DNA of 55,413 nucleotides. Origin: Pseudonocardia kujensis. Lineage in GTDB: Bacteria > Actinomycetota > Actinomycetes > Mycobacteriales > Pseudonocardiaceae. Numbering within the stretch: the first letter of the stretch is position 1; every line of letters begins with the position of its first letter. Location: contig NZ_JAJSOK010000052.1 of the NCBI RefSeq assembly GCF_021283305.1, positions 1 to 55,413 of the forward strand, given 5' to 3'. Of the stretch, positions 1-8,367 are shown piece after piece. The notes beneath the pieces are model-generated. The model made no database searches. It was not told the origin of the DNA and was given only the letters and a program-made list of their open reading frames with translations. The position numbers and the translations under genes are program-made.

Positions 1-140
1 CCGACCAGGTCCTCGATGTCGACGCCCCGGTACCGCAGCGCGCCGCCGTCCTTGTCGGGTTCGGCGATCTCGGTCCGGAAGGCGACGTGTCCTTCGAGGC
101 CGGACTTGAAGCCGGGCGGGGGCGGGGGAACTTCTGACAC
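1..140 (-). CDS. citA: Citrate synthase 2, N-terminal part (cut by window edge)
   Basis: The first 46 residues are visible on the minus strand from a GTG at 138-140, with an AGGAG ribosome site just upstream. After a proline-rich start the protein reads GLEGHVAFRTEIAEPD and then GGALRYRGVDIEDLVG. That is the N-terminal signature of the actinobacterial second citrate synthase (condensation of oxaloacetate and acetyl-CoA; some members act on propionyl-CoA). The rest of the gene, including the catalytic His/Asp residues, lies outside the window. A full-length citrate synthase paralogue lies at 2850-4157, so the strain carries two. The family call is firm; whether the partner acid is acetyl- or propionyl-CoA cannot be told. 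Confidence 0.85.
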   Translation of the reverse strand, partial: MSEVPPPPPGFKSGLEGHVAFRTEIAEPDKDGGALRYRGVDIEDLV

Positions 141-364
141 CGGGGTCTCCTCACGTGTCGCGCACCGGCGACCGTCGCCGGGTGGCGCCGTCGGCCGGTG
201 TCCCTGCTGCGCGCGGGTCCGCGCGCGTGTTCGCCGTCACCCTGCCTCTCACCAGCGTGGGAGCACAACGGACCGCTCAGGTGTGATCGGTCACCGGACC
301 CGAACGGAGGGTGTCGTGCGGCCGGACCGCCCACCTACCGTCGGGGGCCCACGAGGAGGTGCGC

Positions 365-1018
365 ATGACCGAACTGACGCTCGCCGCCATGCGGGTCGAC
401 TACGGCGCCGGAGGATTCGACGTCGATCAGCTCGCCCCGACCTGGCACGAGCAGCTGGCGCGCTGGCTGGCCGAGGCCGGCGAGGCCGGTGTCGCCGAGC
501 CCAACGCGATGGTGCTGGCGACGGCGGACCCGGAGGGCCGCCCGTCGTCGCGCACCGTGCTGTGCAAGGGGCTCGACGAGCGCGGTGTGGTCTTCTACAC
601 CAACTTCACCTCTGCGAAGAGCCGCGACCTGCGCCAGTCCCACGCGGCCTCGGCGACCTTCCCCTGGTACGCGCTGCACCGCCAGGTGCACGTCCGCGGC
701 CTGGTCCAGCAGACCAGCTACGCCGAGGCCGACGCCTACTGGGCGACCCGGCCCCGCGGCTCGCAGCTCGGCGCGTGGGCCTCGGCCCAGTCCGTCGTGG
801 TCGGCGACCGGGGCGTGCTCGACGACGCGCTGGCCTCCGTCGAGCGCCGGTTCGCCGACACCGAGGCCGTCCCCCGGCCGCCGCACTGGGGCGGCTGGCG
901 GATCGTGCCGGACGAGGTCGAGTTCTGGCAGGGCCGCACCAACCGGATGCACGACCGGCTCCGGTTCGTGGGCGACCGCGACTCGCGGACGTGGAAGGTC
1001 GTGCGACTGGCGCCGTAG
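365..1018 (+). CDS. pdxH: Pyridoxamine 5'-phosphate oxidase
   Basis: Encodes a 217-residue FMN enzyme that oxidises pyridoxamine- or pyridoxine-phosphate to pyridoxal phosphate in the cytosol. Family motifs are clear: FYTNFTSAKSRDL in the FMN-binding region, YWATRPRGSQLGAWAS mid-protein, and a C-terminal stretch WGGWRIVPDEVEFWQG followed by RTNRMHDRLRF, with RLAP as the last residues. The length fits the family. The ATG at 365 was chosen because an AGGAGG site lies 4 bp upstream and the protein then begins MTELTLAAMRVDY, as in relatives; an upstream in-frame start at 311 only adds non-homologous sequence. It lies divergent from citA, a neighbourhood common in actinomycetes. Confidence 0.95.
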   Translation: MTELTLAAMRVDYGAGGFDVDQLAPTWHEQLARWLAEAGEAGVAEPNAMVLATADPEGRPSSRTVLCKGLDERGVVFYTNFTSAKSRDLRQSHAASATFPWYALHRQVHVRGLVQQTSYAEADAYWATRPRGSQLGAWASAQSVVVGDRGVLDDALASVERRFADTEAVPRPPHWGGWRIVPDEVEFWQGRTNRMHDRLRFVGDRDSRTWKVVRLAP

Positions 1019-1100
1019 CCGCCCGGTTCGACCCCTGGTGTCCGGTTCGGAGCCCGACGGGGCGCCGAACGTGTCGGACGGGCGTGGTACCTGTGGAAAC

Positions 1101-2654
1101 GTGAGTCGTCCCCGTCGGGGTCCGGGCCCGGACCAGCCCACGGATCCGCTGCCCGCCGAGCCCCCGCGGCCGGCGCCGGAGCCGCCCACCCGGCCCGCCC
1201 GCGACCCGCGGGCGGACCCGTTCACCGTGCCGGCGCCCGGTCCGGCCGACGCGAACACCGAACGCCTGACCACGGGCCCGGACGCGCCGACCCGGCAGGT
1301 CCGGGGCGCGGGCGACGGCGACACCCGCCGCGTCCCGGTGGACCCCGACGCGACCACGGCCCAGCTGCCCGAGGGGCGCACCGTGCGCACCCGGCTGGCC
1401 GGGCTGGCCCGGAACACCTTCGCCGACACCACACCGCTGCGGACGCCGGCCTACCGGCGGCTGTGGGTGGCCGGCGTCGTCACCACGATCGGCGCGCAGA
1501 TGTCGGTCGTCGCCGTGCCGACCCAGATCTACGCGCTCACGGGCTCGTCGGCCTACGTCGGCCTGACGGGGGCGTTCGGCCTGGTCCCGCTGGTGATCTT
1601 CGGGCTGTGGGGCGGCGCGATCGCCGACGCGGTCGACCGCCGCCGGATGCTGCTGCTGACCGGCACGGGCATCGCCGTCACCTCGCTCGCGCTGTGGGTG
1701 GTCGCGGCGAGCGGGGTCGGCAACGTCTGGGTCGTGCTGGTGCTGTTCGCGCTGCAGTCGTCGATGCTCGCGATGAACCAACCCGCGCGGGCCGCCGTCA
1801 TCCCGCGCCTGCTGCCCGCGGCCCAGCTCCCCGCGGCGAACGCGTTGAACATGACCGTGGTGCAGCTCGGCGCGATCGTCGGGCCGCTGCTGGCCGGCGT
1901 GCTGATCCCGGTCGTCGGCCTGGGCACGCTCTACCTGTTCGACGCGATCTTCCTGCTGGCCACCCTCTGGGCCACGTTCCGGCTGCCCGCGGTGCCGCCG
2001 CAGGCCACCGGGGAACGGGCGAAGGCGGGGCTGCGGCAGATTGCCGACGGCTTCCGCTACGCCGCGCTGCACAGGATCCTGCTGGTCTCGTTCCTGGTCG
2101 ACGTCATCGCGATGGGCTTCGGCATGCCGCGCGTGGTGTTCCCCGAGATCAGCCAGACCGTGTTCGGCGACCCCCCGGGCGGCGGCTTCGCGCTGGGCCT
2201 GCTGTTCGCGGCGATCCCGATCGGCATGGTCGCGGGCGGGGTGTTCTCCGGGTGGTTGCAGCGCGTGTCCCGGCAGGGCGTCGCGGTCACGGTCGCGATC
2301 TGCGTCTGGGGCGTCGGCGTCGCCTTCTTCGGGCTCACCTCCTCGCTGTGGCTCGCGGTGATCGCGCTGGCCGTCGCGGGAGCGGGCGACCTGGTCAGCT
2401 CGGTGTACCGGAACTCGATCCTGCAGTCGGTCGCCACGGACGAGATGCGCGGCCGGATGCAGGGTGTGTTCGCGGTCGTCGTGGCCGGCGGGCCCCGGCT
2501 GGCGGACCTCTGGCACGGACCGGCGGCCGCGGCCGTCGGGCCCGGGGCGGCCGCGTGGATCGGCGGGGTCGCCGTCGTGGTCGTGACCGTCGCGGTGGTG
2601 TTCCGGTTCCGCGAGTTCTGGGACTATCGCGTGCCGCTCGACACCCGCCGGTGA
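1101..2654 (+). CDS. MFS transporter, exporter type (MFS_3-like)
   Basis: A 517-residue major facilitator protein with a long N-terminal tail (about residues 1-110) rich in Pro, Thr and Arg, followed by about 12 hydrophobic helices. The transmembrane part begins near PAYRRLWVAGVVTTIGAQMS and carries GGAIADAVDRRRMLL, the loop 2-3 signature, with a helix 5 region NALNMTVVQLGAIVGPLLAG, as in the EntS/MFS_3 group of drug and siderophore exporters. The substrate is unknown. The GTG at 1101 is chosen because upstream in-frame sequence overlaps pdxH and is not family-like; the ribosome site is weak, so the start is uncertain by some tens of bases. The disordered tail is unusual in length. Confidence 0.85.
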   Translation: MSRPRRGPGPDQPTDPLPAEPPRPAPEPPTRPARDPRADPFTVPAPGPADANTERLTTGPDAPTRQVRGAGDGDTRRVPVDPDATTAQLPEGRTVRTRLAGLARNTFADTTPLRTPAYRRLWVAGVVTTIGAQMSVVAVPTQIYALTGSSAYVGLTGAFGLVPLVIFGLWGGAIADAVDRRRMLLLTGTGIAVTSLALWVVAASGVGNVWVVLVLFALQSSMLAMNQPARAAVIPRLLPAAQLPAANALNMTVVQLGAIVGPLLAGVLIPVVGLGTLYLFDAIFLLATLWATFRLPAVPPQATGERAKAGLRQIADGFRYAALHRILLVSFLVDVIAMGFGMPRVVFPEISQTVFGDPPGGGFALGLLFAAIPIGMVAGGVFSGWLQRVSRQGVAVTVAICVWGVGVAFFGLTSSLWLAVIALAVAGAGDLVSSVYRNSILQSVATDEMRGRMQGVFAVVVAGGPRLADLWHGPAAAAVGPGAAAWIGGVAVVVVTVAVVFRFREFWDYRVPLDTRR

Positions 2655-2849
2655 CGGCCGGTGAGGACCAGGGGATGCCGTCCTACCCTCGGGGGACCAC
2701 CATGAACCCGGGCACCGTAAGAACCGTCCTGCGGAGTGATCCTTACCGCCTCGGGACGTGACGCGGATCCGTCGAACGGTACGGATGCGCCGTGGCGCAC
2801 TAGCGTGGCGTCCAACGCAGAAGAAACGAGTGTGAGAGGGAACCTCCAC

Positions 2850-4157
<1,308 letters not shown>

Positions 4158-4173
4158 CGCCTCGCCCGTTGCA

Positions 4174-4205
4174 CGAACGGCCCTGTCGTCGGGCAGGGCC
4201 GTTCG
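4174..4205 (+). terminator. Intrinsic-type terminator after citrate synthase
   Basis: Seventeen bases beyond the gltA stop codon lies a perfect 12-bp inverted repeat, CGAACGGCCCTG at 4174-4185 and CAGGGCCGTTCG at 4194-4205, with an 8-base loop. No U-tract follows, as is usual in high-GC actinomycetes. Confidence 0.85.
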
Positions 4206-4253
4206 CGTCCCCGGCGGGTGCGTGTTCGGCGCGCGGGTTCGCCGGGCCGCCGT

Positions 4254-4266
4254 TAGCGTCGGCCCA
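4254..4266 (+). promoter_or_regulatory. Leaderless promoter (-10) of the photolyase gene
   Basis: TAGCGT at 4254-4259 fits the actinobacterial TAnnnT -10 box. The ATG of the photolyase begins 6 bases later and there is no ribosome site in front of it, so the transcript very probably starts at the start codon. Confidence 0.6.
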
Positions 4267-5654
4267 TGTCCGAGCGCTCCGTCGTCTGGTTCCGGCGTGA
4301 CCTGCGGGTCGGCGACCAGCCCACCTTCCTGGCCGCGGCGGACTCCTCGGACGAGTCGCTCGCGCTGTTCGTGCTCGATCCCGCGCTGACGGGGCCGAGC
4401 GGCGCGGCGCGGTTGACGTTCCTGTACGGCTGCCTGCGCGAGCTCGACGCCGCCCTCGGCGGGAAGCTGCTGGTCGTGAAGGGGGACCCGGCGGACGTCG
4501 TGCCCCGGGTCGCCGAGGGCGTGGGCGCCGGCGCGGTGCACGTCGCCGCGGACTTCGGGCCCTACGGGCACCGCCGCGACGAGGCCGTCGAGAAGGCCCT
4601 GTCCGGTGCGGGCCGCGAGCTCGTGCGCACCGGTTCGCCCTACGCCGTCGCGCCCGGCCGGGTCCGCAAGTCCGACGGCGACCCCTTCCGCGTGTTCACC
4701 CCGTTCCGTCGCGCGTGGACCGACCACGGCTGGCGCGCCCCCGCCGACACCTCCGCCGCGACCGTGTCCTGGACGGACCCCGCGGACGAGAAGGGCGGGC
4801 CGCGGGCGGTGCGGATCCCCGACGACGTCCCGGTCGAGGCCGCGCTCCCCGCGCCCGGCGAGGAGGCGGCCCTGCGGACCTGGGCGGACTTCCTCGACGA
4901 CGGCGTGGACCACTACGGCGACGACCGCAACCGTCCGGACAGGCCCGCCACCTCGCGGATGTCGGTGTACCTGAAGTACGGCTGCGTGCACCCGCGCACG
5001 CTGCTCGCCGACCTCGGCTGCAGGCGGTCCGCGAGCGCCGACACCTACCGCACCGAGATCGCCTGGCGGGAGTTCTACGCGGACGTCCTGTTCCAGCGGC
5101 CCGACTCCGCGCGGAAGAACTACGACCGCGCCTTCGACGCCCTCCCCCTCGCCTCGGGCCGCACGGCGCAGGAGTCCTTCGAGGCCTGGAAGGAGGGCCG
5201 CACCGGCTTCCCGATCGTCGACGCCGGCATGCGCCAGCTGCGCGCCGAGGCGTGGATGCACAACCGGCTGCGGATGGTCGTGGCGTCGTTCCTGGTCAAG
5301 GACCTGCACCTGCCGTGGTGGTGGGGCGCGCGGCACTTCATGCAGCTGCTGGTCGACGGCGACCTGGCCTCCAACCAGCACGGCTGGCAGTGGACGGCGG
5401 GCAGCGGGACGGACGCCTCGCCGTACTTCCGGGTGTTCAACCCGGTCACGCAGGGGGAGAAGTTCGACCCGGACGGCGACTACGTGCGCAGGTACGTGCC
5501 GGAGCTGCGCGGGATCGTGGGCAAGGCGGTGCACCAGCCCTGGGCGCTGCCCGACGGTGTCCCGGCGGGCTATCCCGAGCCGATCGTCGACCACAAGGCC
5601 GAGCGGCAGGAGGCGCTCGCCCGCTACGAGCGGGTCAAGCAGGCGCGGTCCTGA
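4266..5654 (+). CDS. phr: Deoxyribodipyrimidine photolyase
   Basis: A 462-residue cryptochrome/photolyase-family enzyme that uses light to split cyclobutane pyrimidine dimers. The N-terminal alpha/beta antenna-cofactor domain starts SVVWFRRDLRVGDQPTF (about residues 4-20). The C-terminal FAD domain carries WREFYADVLFQRP, the WKEGRTGFPIVDAGMRQL motif, then WMHNRLRMVVASFLVKDLH and NQHGWQWTAGSGTDASPYFR with tryptophans of the electron-transfer chain. Length matches class I CPD photolyases. The gene appears leaderless (TAGCGT box directly before the ATG). It stands alone between the gltA terminator and the sunset-domain gene. A cryptochrome role is possible but the motif set favours DNA repair. 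Confidence 0.93.
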   Translation: MSERSVVWFRRDLRVGDQPTFLAAADSSDESLALFVLDPALTGPSGAARLTFLYGCLRELDAALGGKLLVVKGDPADVVPRVAEGVGAGAVHVAADFGPYGHRRDEAVEKALSGAGRELVRTGSPYAVAPGRVRKSDGDPFRVFTPFRRAWTDHGWRAPADTSAATVSWTDPADEKGGPRAVRIPDDVPVEAALPAPGEEAALRTWADFLDDGVDHYGDDRNRPDRPATSRMSVYLKYGCVHPRTLLADLGCRRSASADTYRTEIAWREFYADVLFQRPDSARKNYDRAFDALPLASGRTAQESFEAWKEGRTGFPIVDAGMRQLRAEAWMHNRLRMVVASFLVKDLHLPWWWGARHFMQLLVDGDLASNQHGWQWTAGSGTDASPYFRVFNPVTQGEKFDPDGDYVRRYVPELRGIVGKAVHQPWALPDGVPAGYPEPIVDHKAERQEALARYERVKQARS

Positions 5655-5748
5655 CGTCCGGCACGATCGGGCCGTGAGGGCCGGGGCCACCGACGTGGCC
5701 GACGGGTGAACTCTAGGGTGTGGCCAGCACCGACGAGGGGAGCCCGGA

Positions 5749-6501
5749 ATGGCCGACCGACGGAACCGCAGGCGCGGCGGAATCCTGCTGCTCGGGGCGG
5801 CGGGAGCGGCCGGGGCAGCCGGTGCATGGGTGCTCTGGCGGCGTTGCGGCGCGGGCCGGCCGGTGCGCGACCAGTGGGCACGCGCCGTCGCGACCCCGTC
5901 CGCGGCGGAGGCCGGGCGGGAGTCCGTGGCCGTCGGTGCCCGCGGAGGCGCCGCCGCGGTGAACGGGTCGGGCACGGTGAAGGGCTCGGGCACGGTGAAC
6001 GGCTCGGCCGCGAACGGCGCGCTCCACAACGGTCGCGCTCCGGAGAGCCTGCTGCCCGGGACCGAGACCCCGATCGGCGACCGGCCGGCCCCGGAACCCC
6101 CGGCCGAGAAGCCCGGGCCGCCCGAAAGGCCGGCGCCGACACGGCCTGCGACGTCCGAGAGGCCCACCGAGAGGCCCGCCGAGAAGCCTGCCGAGAAGCC
6201 CGCGCCGCCGCCCCGGGCGACCTCTGAGGAGCCCGCGAAGCCCGGCCCGGAGGAGCAGCCGCCCGCGGCCGAGGAGGTCGTGCCCGACGGCCCCTACGGT
6301 CCCGGCTCCGCGGCTCCGCTGCCCGACGGCTCCGCCCCGAGCCCGGACTTCACGATCAAGGGCAACGCGACGTCGATGCTGTTCCACCCGCCGTCGAGTC
6401 CGTACTTCGGCCGGACCAAGCCCGCGGCGTGGTTCCGCACCGCCGAGGACGCCGAGCGTGCGGGCTTCACCGAGTGGAAGCCGAAGCCCCGCCCGAGCTG
6501 A
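5749..6501 (+). CDS. Sunset-domain protein with membrane anchor and Pro/Glu-rich linker
   Basis: A 250-residue protein in three parts. Residues about 9-30 form a single Gly/Ala-rich transmembrane segment after a basic RRNRRR start, so the rest probably faces the other side of the membrane or the cytosol in an anchored form. Residues 35-190 are low-complexity: Gly-Ser repeats followed by Pro-Glu-Lys runs (repeated AEKP and ERP units). The last 50 residues, IKGNATSMLFHPPSSPYFG then WFRTAEDAERAGFTEWKPK, match the small 'sunset' domain found at protein tails in actinobacteria. The ATG has a GAGGGGA site. Function unknown; the domain call is from memory of the motif. Confidence 0.7.
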   Translation: MADRRNRRRGGILLLGAAGAAGAAGAWVLWRRCGAGRPVRDQWARAVATPSAAEAGRESVAVGARGGAAAVNGSGTVKGSGTVNGSAANGALHNGRAPESLLPGTETPIGDRPAPEPPAEKPGPPERPAPTRPATSERPTERPAEKPAEKPAPPPRATSEEPAKPGPEEQPPAAEEVVPDGPYGPGSAAPLPDGSAPSPDFTIKGNATSMLFHPPSSPYFGRTKPAAWFRTAEDAERAGFTEWKPKPRPS

Positions 6502-6519
6502 ACGCCGAACATCCACGTA

Positions 6520-6560
6520 CGGGCAGCAGAACGTTCGACGATCGACCGTTCCCCTGCCCG
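6520..6560. terminator. Bidirectional terminator between convergent genes
   Basis: Between the stop codons of the sunset-domain gene and the facing MFS gene lies a nested hairpin: outer arms CGGGCAG (6520-6526) and CTGCCCG (6554-6560), then GAACG and CGTTC, then TCGA and TCGA around CGA. Confidence 0.6.
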
Positions 6561-6568
6561 GATGCGGA

Positions 6569-7870
6569 TCATCGCGACCGACCGGCGCCGAGCACCGCCG
6601 CCACCAGCGCCGCGAGCAACGCCAGGGCGGCCGCACCGAGACCGGCCGCGAACGCCGTGTCGGTCGACGCCAGCAGCACCGCCAGCCCGACCGCCCCTCC
6701 GACGTACTGCGCGGTCGCCACCAGCGCCCCGGCCACGCCCTGCCGCGACCCCGGGACCGCGGCGGCGGCCGTCCGGAACACCGCGGGGAAGGCGATGCCG
6801 GCGAAGAGGGCCCAGACGAACCCGGGCAGCATCGTGGCGTAGCCGCCGAGCCCGAGGGCCAGCACCGCCAGCGAGACGCCCAGCCCCGCCATCCCCACGA
6901 CGAGCGTGCGGCCGGCCCCGATCCGCGCCGCCAGCCGCGGGAACACCCACCCCGCCCCGGCCATGCTGAGCGCGCTGAGCGGCAGGTACGCGGCGCCGGC
7001 CTGGAGCACCGTGAAGCCCAGGACGTCCTGCAGCTGGGTGGTGATGAGGTAGTACGCCGTGCCGACCGCCCCCATGAACAGCAGCGCGGCGAGGGTGGGC
7101 GCGAGCAGTGCCCGCGACACCCGCGGCAGCAGCGGCTCCGGCGCCCGGCGCTCGACCAGCAGGAACGCCCCCAGCAGCACGACGCCGAGGCCCACCACCG
7201 CCGACCGGTCGACGATCCCGAGCACGAGCAGCGTCGAGCCGACGGTGGCGAGCGCGGCGCCGAGCAGGTCGAAGGGCCCCCGCACCCGCGGGCCGTCGGC
7301 GGGCAGCAGCACGGGTGCGAGCGCGGCGGCGACCAGCGCGACCGGCACGCCGACCAGCAGCACCGCCTCCCAGCCGAAGGCCGAGGTCAGCAGCCCGCCG
7401 CCCGCGGCACCGACCGCCGCGCCGGTGCTCCCGGCCACGCCCCACACCGCGAACGCCCGGTTGCGCTCCGGCCCCTCGGCGAACCCGACGGCGAGCAGGC
7501 GCAGCGTGGCGGGGGTGAGCAGCGCGGCCCCGATCCCCTGCACCGCCCGCGCCGTGAGCAGCCGGCCCGGCGTCGTCGCGAGCCCGCCCGCGAGCGAGGC
7601 CAGCCCGAACAGCACGAGCCCGGAGACGAACACGCGCCGCGCCCCGAGCCGGTCGGTGGCCCGCCCGCCGAGCAGCAGCAGCCCGCCGAGCGCCACCGTG
7701 TAGGCGGAGACGACCCACTGCAGCCCCTCGGCGTCGAAGCCCAGGTCGTGGCCGATGCTCGGCAGCGCGACGAACACGATGTCGAAGTCGGTGGCGACGA
7801 GGAACTGGGTCACGGCCAGCAGGACCAGCCGGGCGCCCGTCCCCGCCCGCCGGGCCTGCGGTGCTGTCAT
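6569..7870 (-). CDS. MFS drug-efflux transporter (DHA2-like)
   Basis: A 433-residue, mostly hydrophobic protein that opens MTAPQARRAGTGARLVLLAV and shows FLVATDFDIVFVALPSIGHD, a helix 1 motif of the DHA2-type drug:H+ antiporters, then GGRATDRLGARRVFV (loop 2-3 signature). The usual DHA2 protein has 14 helices; this one is shorter and may have 12 to 14. The ATG at 7870 is preferred because GGGAGG lies 7 bp upstream; an earlier in-frame ATG at 7909 has none. Divergent from an HxlR regulator, which is the classic layout for a repressor controlling an efflux pump. Substrate unknown. Confidence 0.88.
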   Translation of the reverse strand: MTAPQARRAGTGARLVLLAVTQFLVATDFDIVFVALPSIGHDLGFDAEGLQWVVSAYTVALGGLLLLGGRATDRLGARRVFVSGLVLFGLASLAGGLATTPGRLLTARAVQGIGAALLTPATLRLLAVGFAEGPERNRAFAVWGVAGSTGAAVGAAGGGLLTSAFGWEAVLLVGVPVALVAAALAPVLLPADGPRVRGPFDLLGAALATVGSTLLVLGIVDRSAVVGLGVVLLGAFLLVERRAPEPLLPRVSRALLAPTLAALLFMGAVGTAYYLITTQLQDVLGFTVLQAGAAYLPLSALSMAGAGWVFPRLAARIGAGRTLVVGMAGLGVSLAVLALGLGGYATMLPGFVWALFAGIAFPAVFRTAAAAVPGSRQGVAGALVATAQYVGGAVGLAVLLASTDTAFAAGLGAAALALLAALVAAVLGAGRSR

Positions 7871-7895
7871 GACGGCCTCCCGTGGTGCACGATCA

Positions 7896-7919
7896 GTAAC
7901 GGAGGTCATGCTTCGTCAC
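7896..7919. promoter_or_regulatory. Candidate HxlR operator in the divergent promoter region
   Basis: GTAACG at 7896-7901 and CGTCAC at 7914-7919 form an inverted repeat with one mismatch, placed between the divergent MFS and HxlR starts. Binding is inferred only from position and symmetry. Confidence 0.3.
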
Positions 7920-7948
7920 GGGTTGCGAGCAGGGAAGAAGGCACTTTC

Positions 7949-8332
7949 ATGTCCCAGGGGAACACCGATGTGCCCCATGCGGCGCTGCAGGCGATCTGTC
8001 CGCTGAACGAGGTGCTCGACCGGGTGAGCGGGAAGTGGGCGATCGGCGTGCTCACGCTCTGCGGGGCCGAGGGTGTCGTCCGGTTCACCGAGTTCGAGCG
8101 CGGTATCCCGGACATCAGCCGGCGGATGCTGACGCTGACCCTGCGCAACCTCGAGCGGGACGGTCTGCTGACCCGGACCGTCCACCCCACCGTCCCGCCC
8201 AAGGTCGAGTACCGGCTCACCCCGGCGGCGCACGAGCTCACCGAGACGCTGTCCCTGCTCACGGACTGGGCCAAGCGTCACCAGGCCTACGTCCATGCCG
8301 CCCGTGCGGAGTACGACGCCGCCCACGTGTGA
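7949..8332 (+). CDS. HxlR-family winged-helix transcriptional regulator
   Basis: A 127-residue DNA-binding protein of the HxlR group. The family pattern is complete: CPLNEVLDRVSGKWAIGVL near residue 18, then FTEFERGIPDISRRMLTLTL (recognition helix), then LERDGLLTRTVHPTVPPKVE followed by YRLTPAAHEL (wing). Members often respond to reactive electrophiles, redox stress or small molecules through a cysteine; here a Cys lies at about residue 17 and another near residue 44. ATG with a GGAAGAAGG site. Divergent from the MFS exporter, so it probably represses that gene and itself. Confidence 0.88.
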   Translation: MSQGNTDVPHAALQAICPLNEVLDRVSGKWAIGVLTLCGAEGVVRFTEFERGIPDISRRMLTLTLRNLERDGLLTRTVHPTVPPKVEYRLTPAAHELTETLSLLTDWAKRHQAYVHAARAEYDAAHV

Positions 8333-8367
8333 CCCGGCCGTCACCCGCAGCGGCGAGACTCCGGGTC

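Noticed and set aside
311..364. N-terminal extension of pdxH
   Set aside because: The extra 18 residues are not family-like, and the ATG at 365 has a strong ribosome site and the expected N-terminus.
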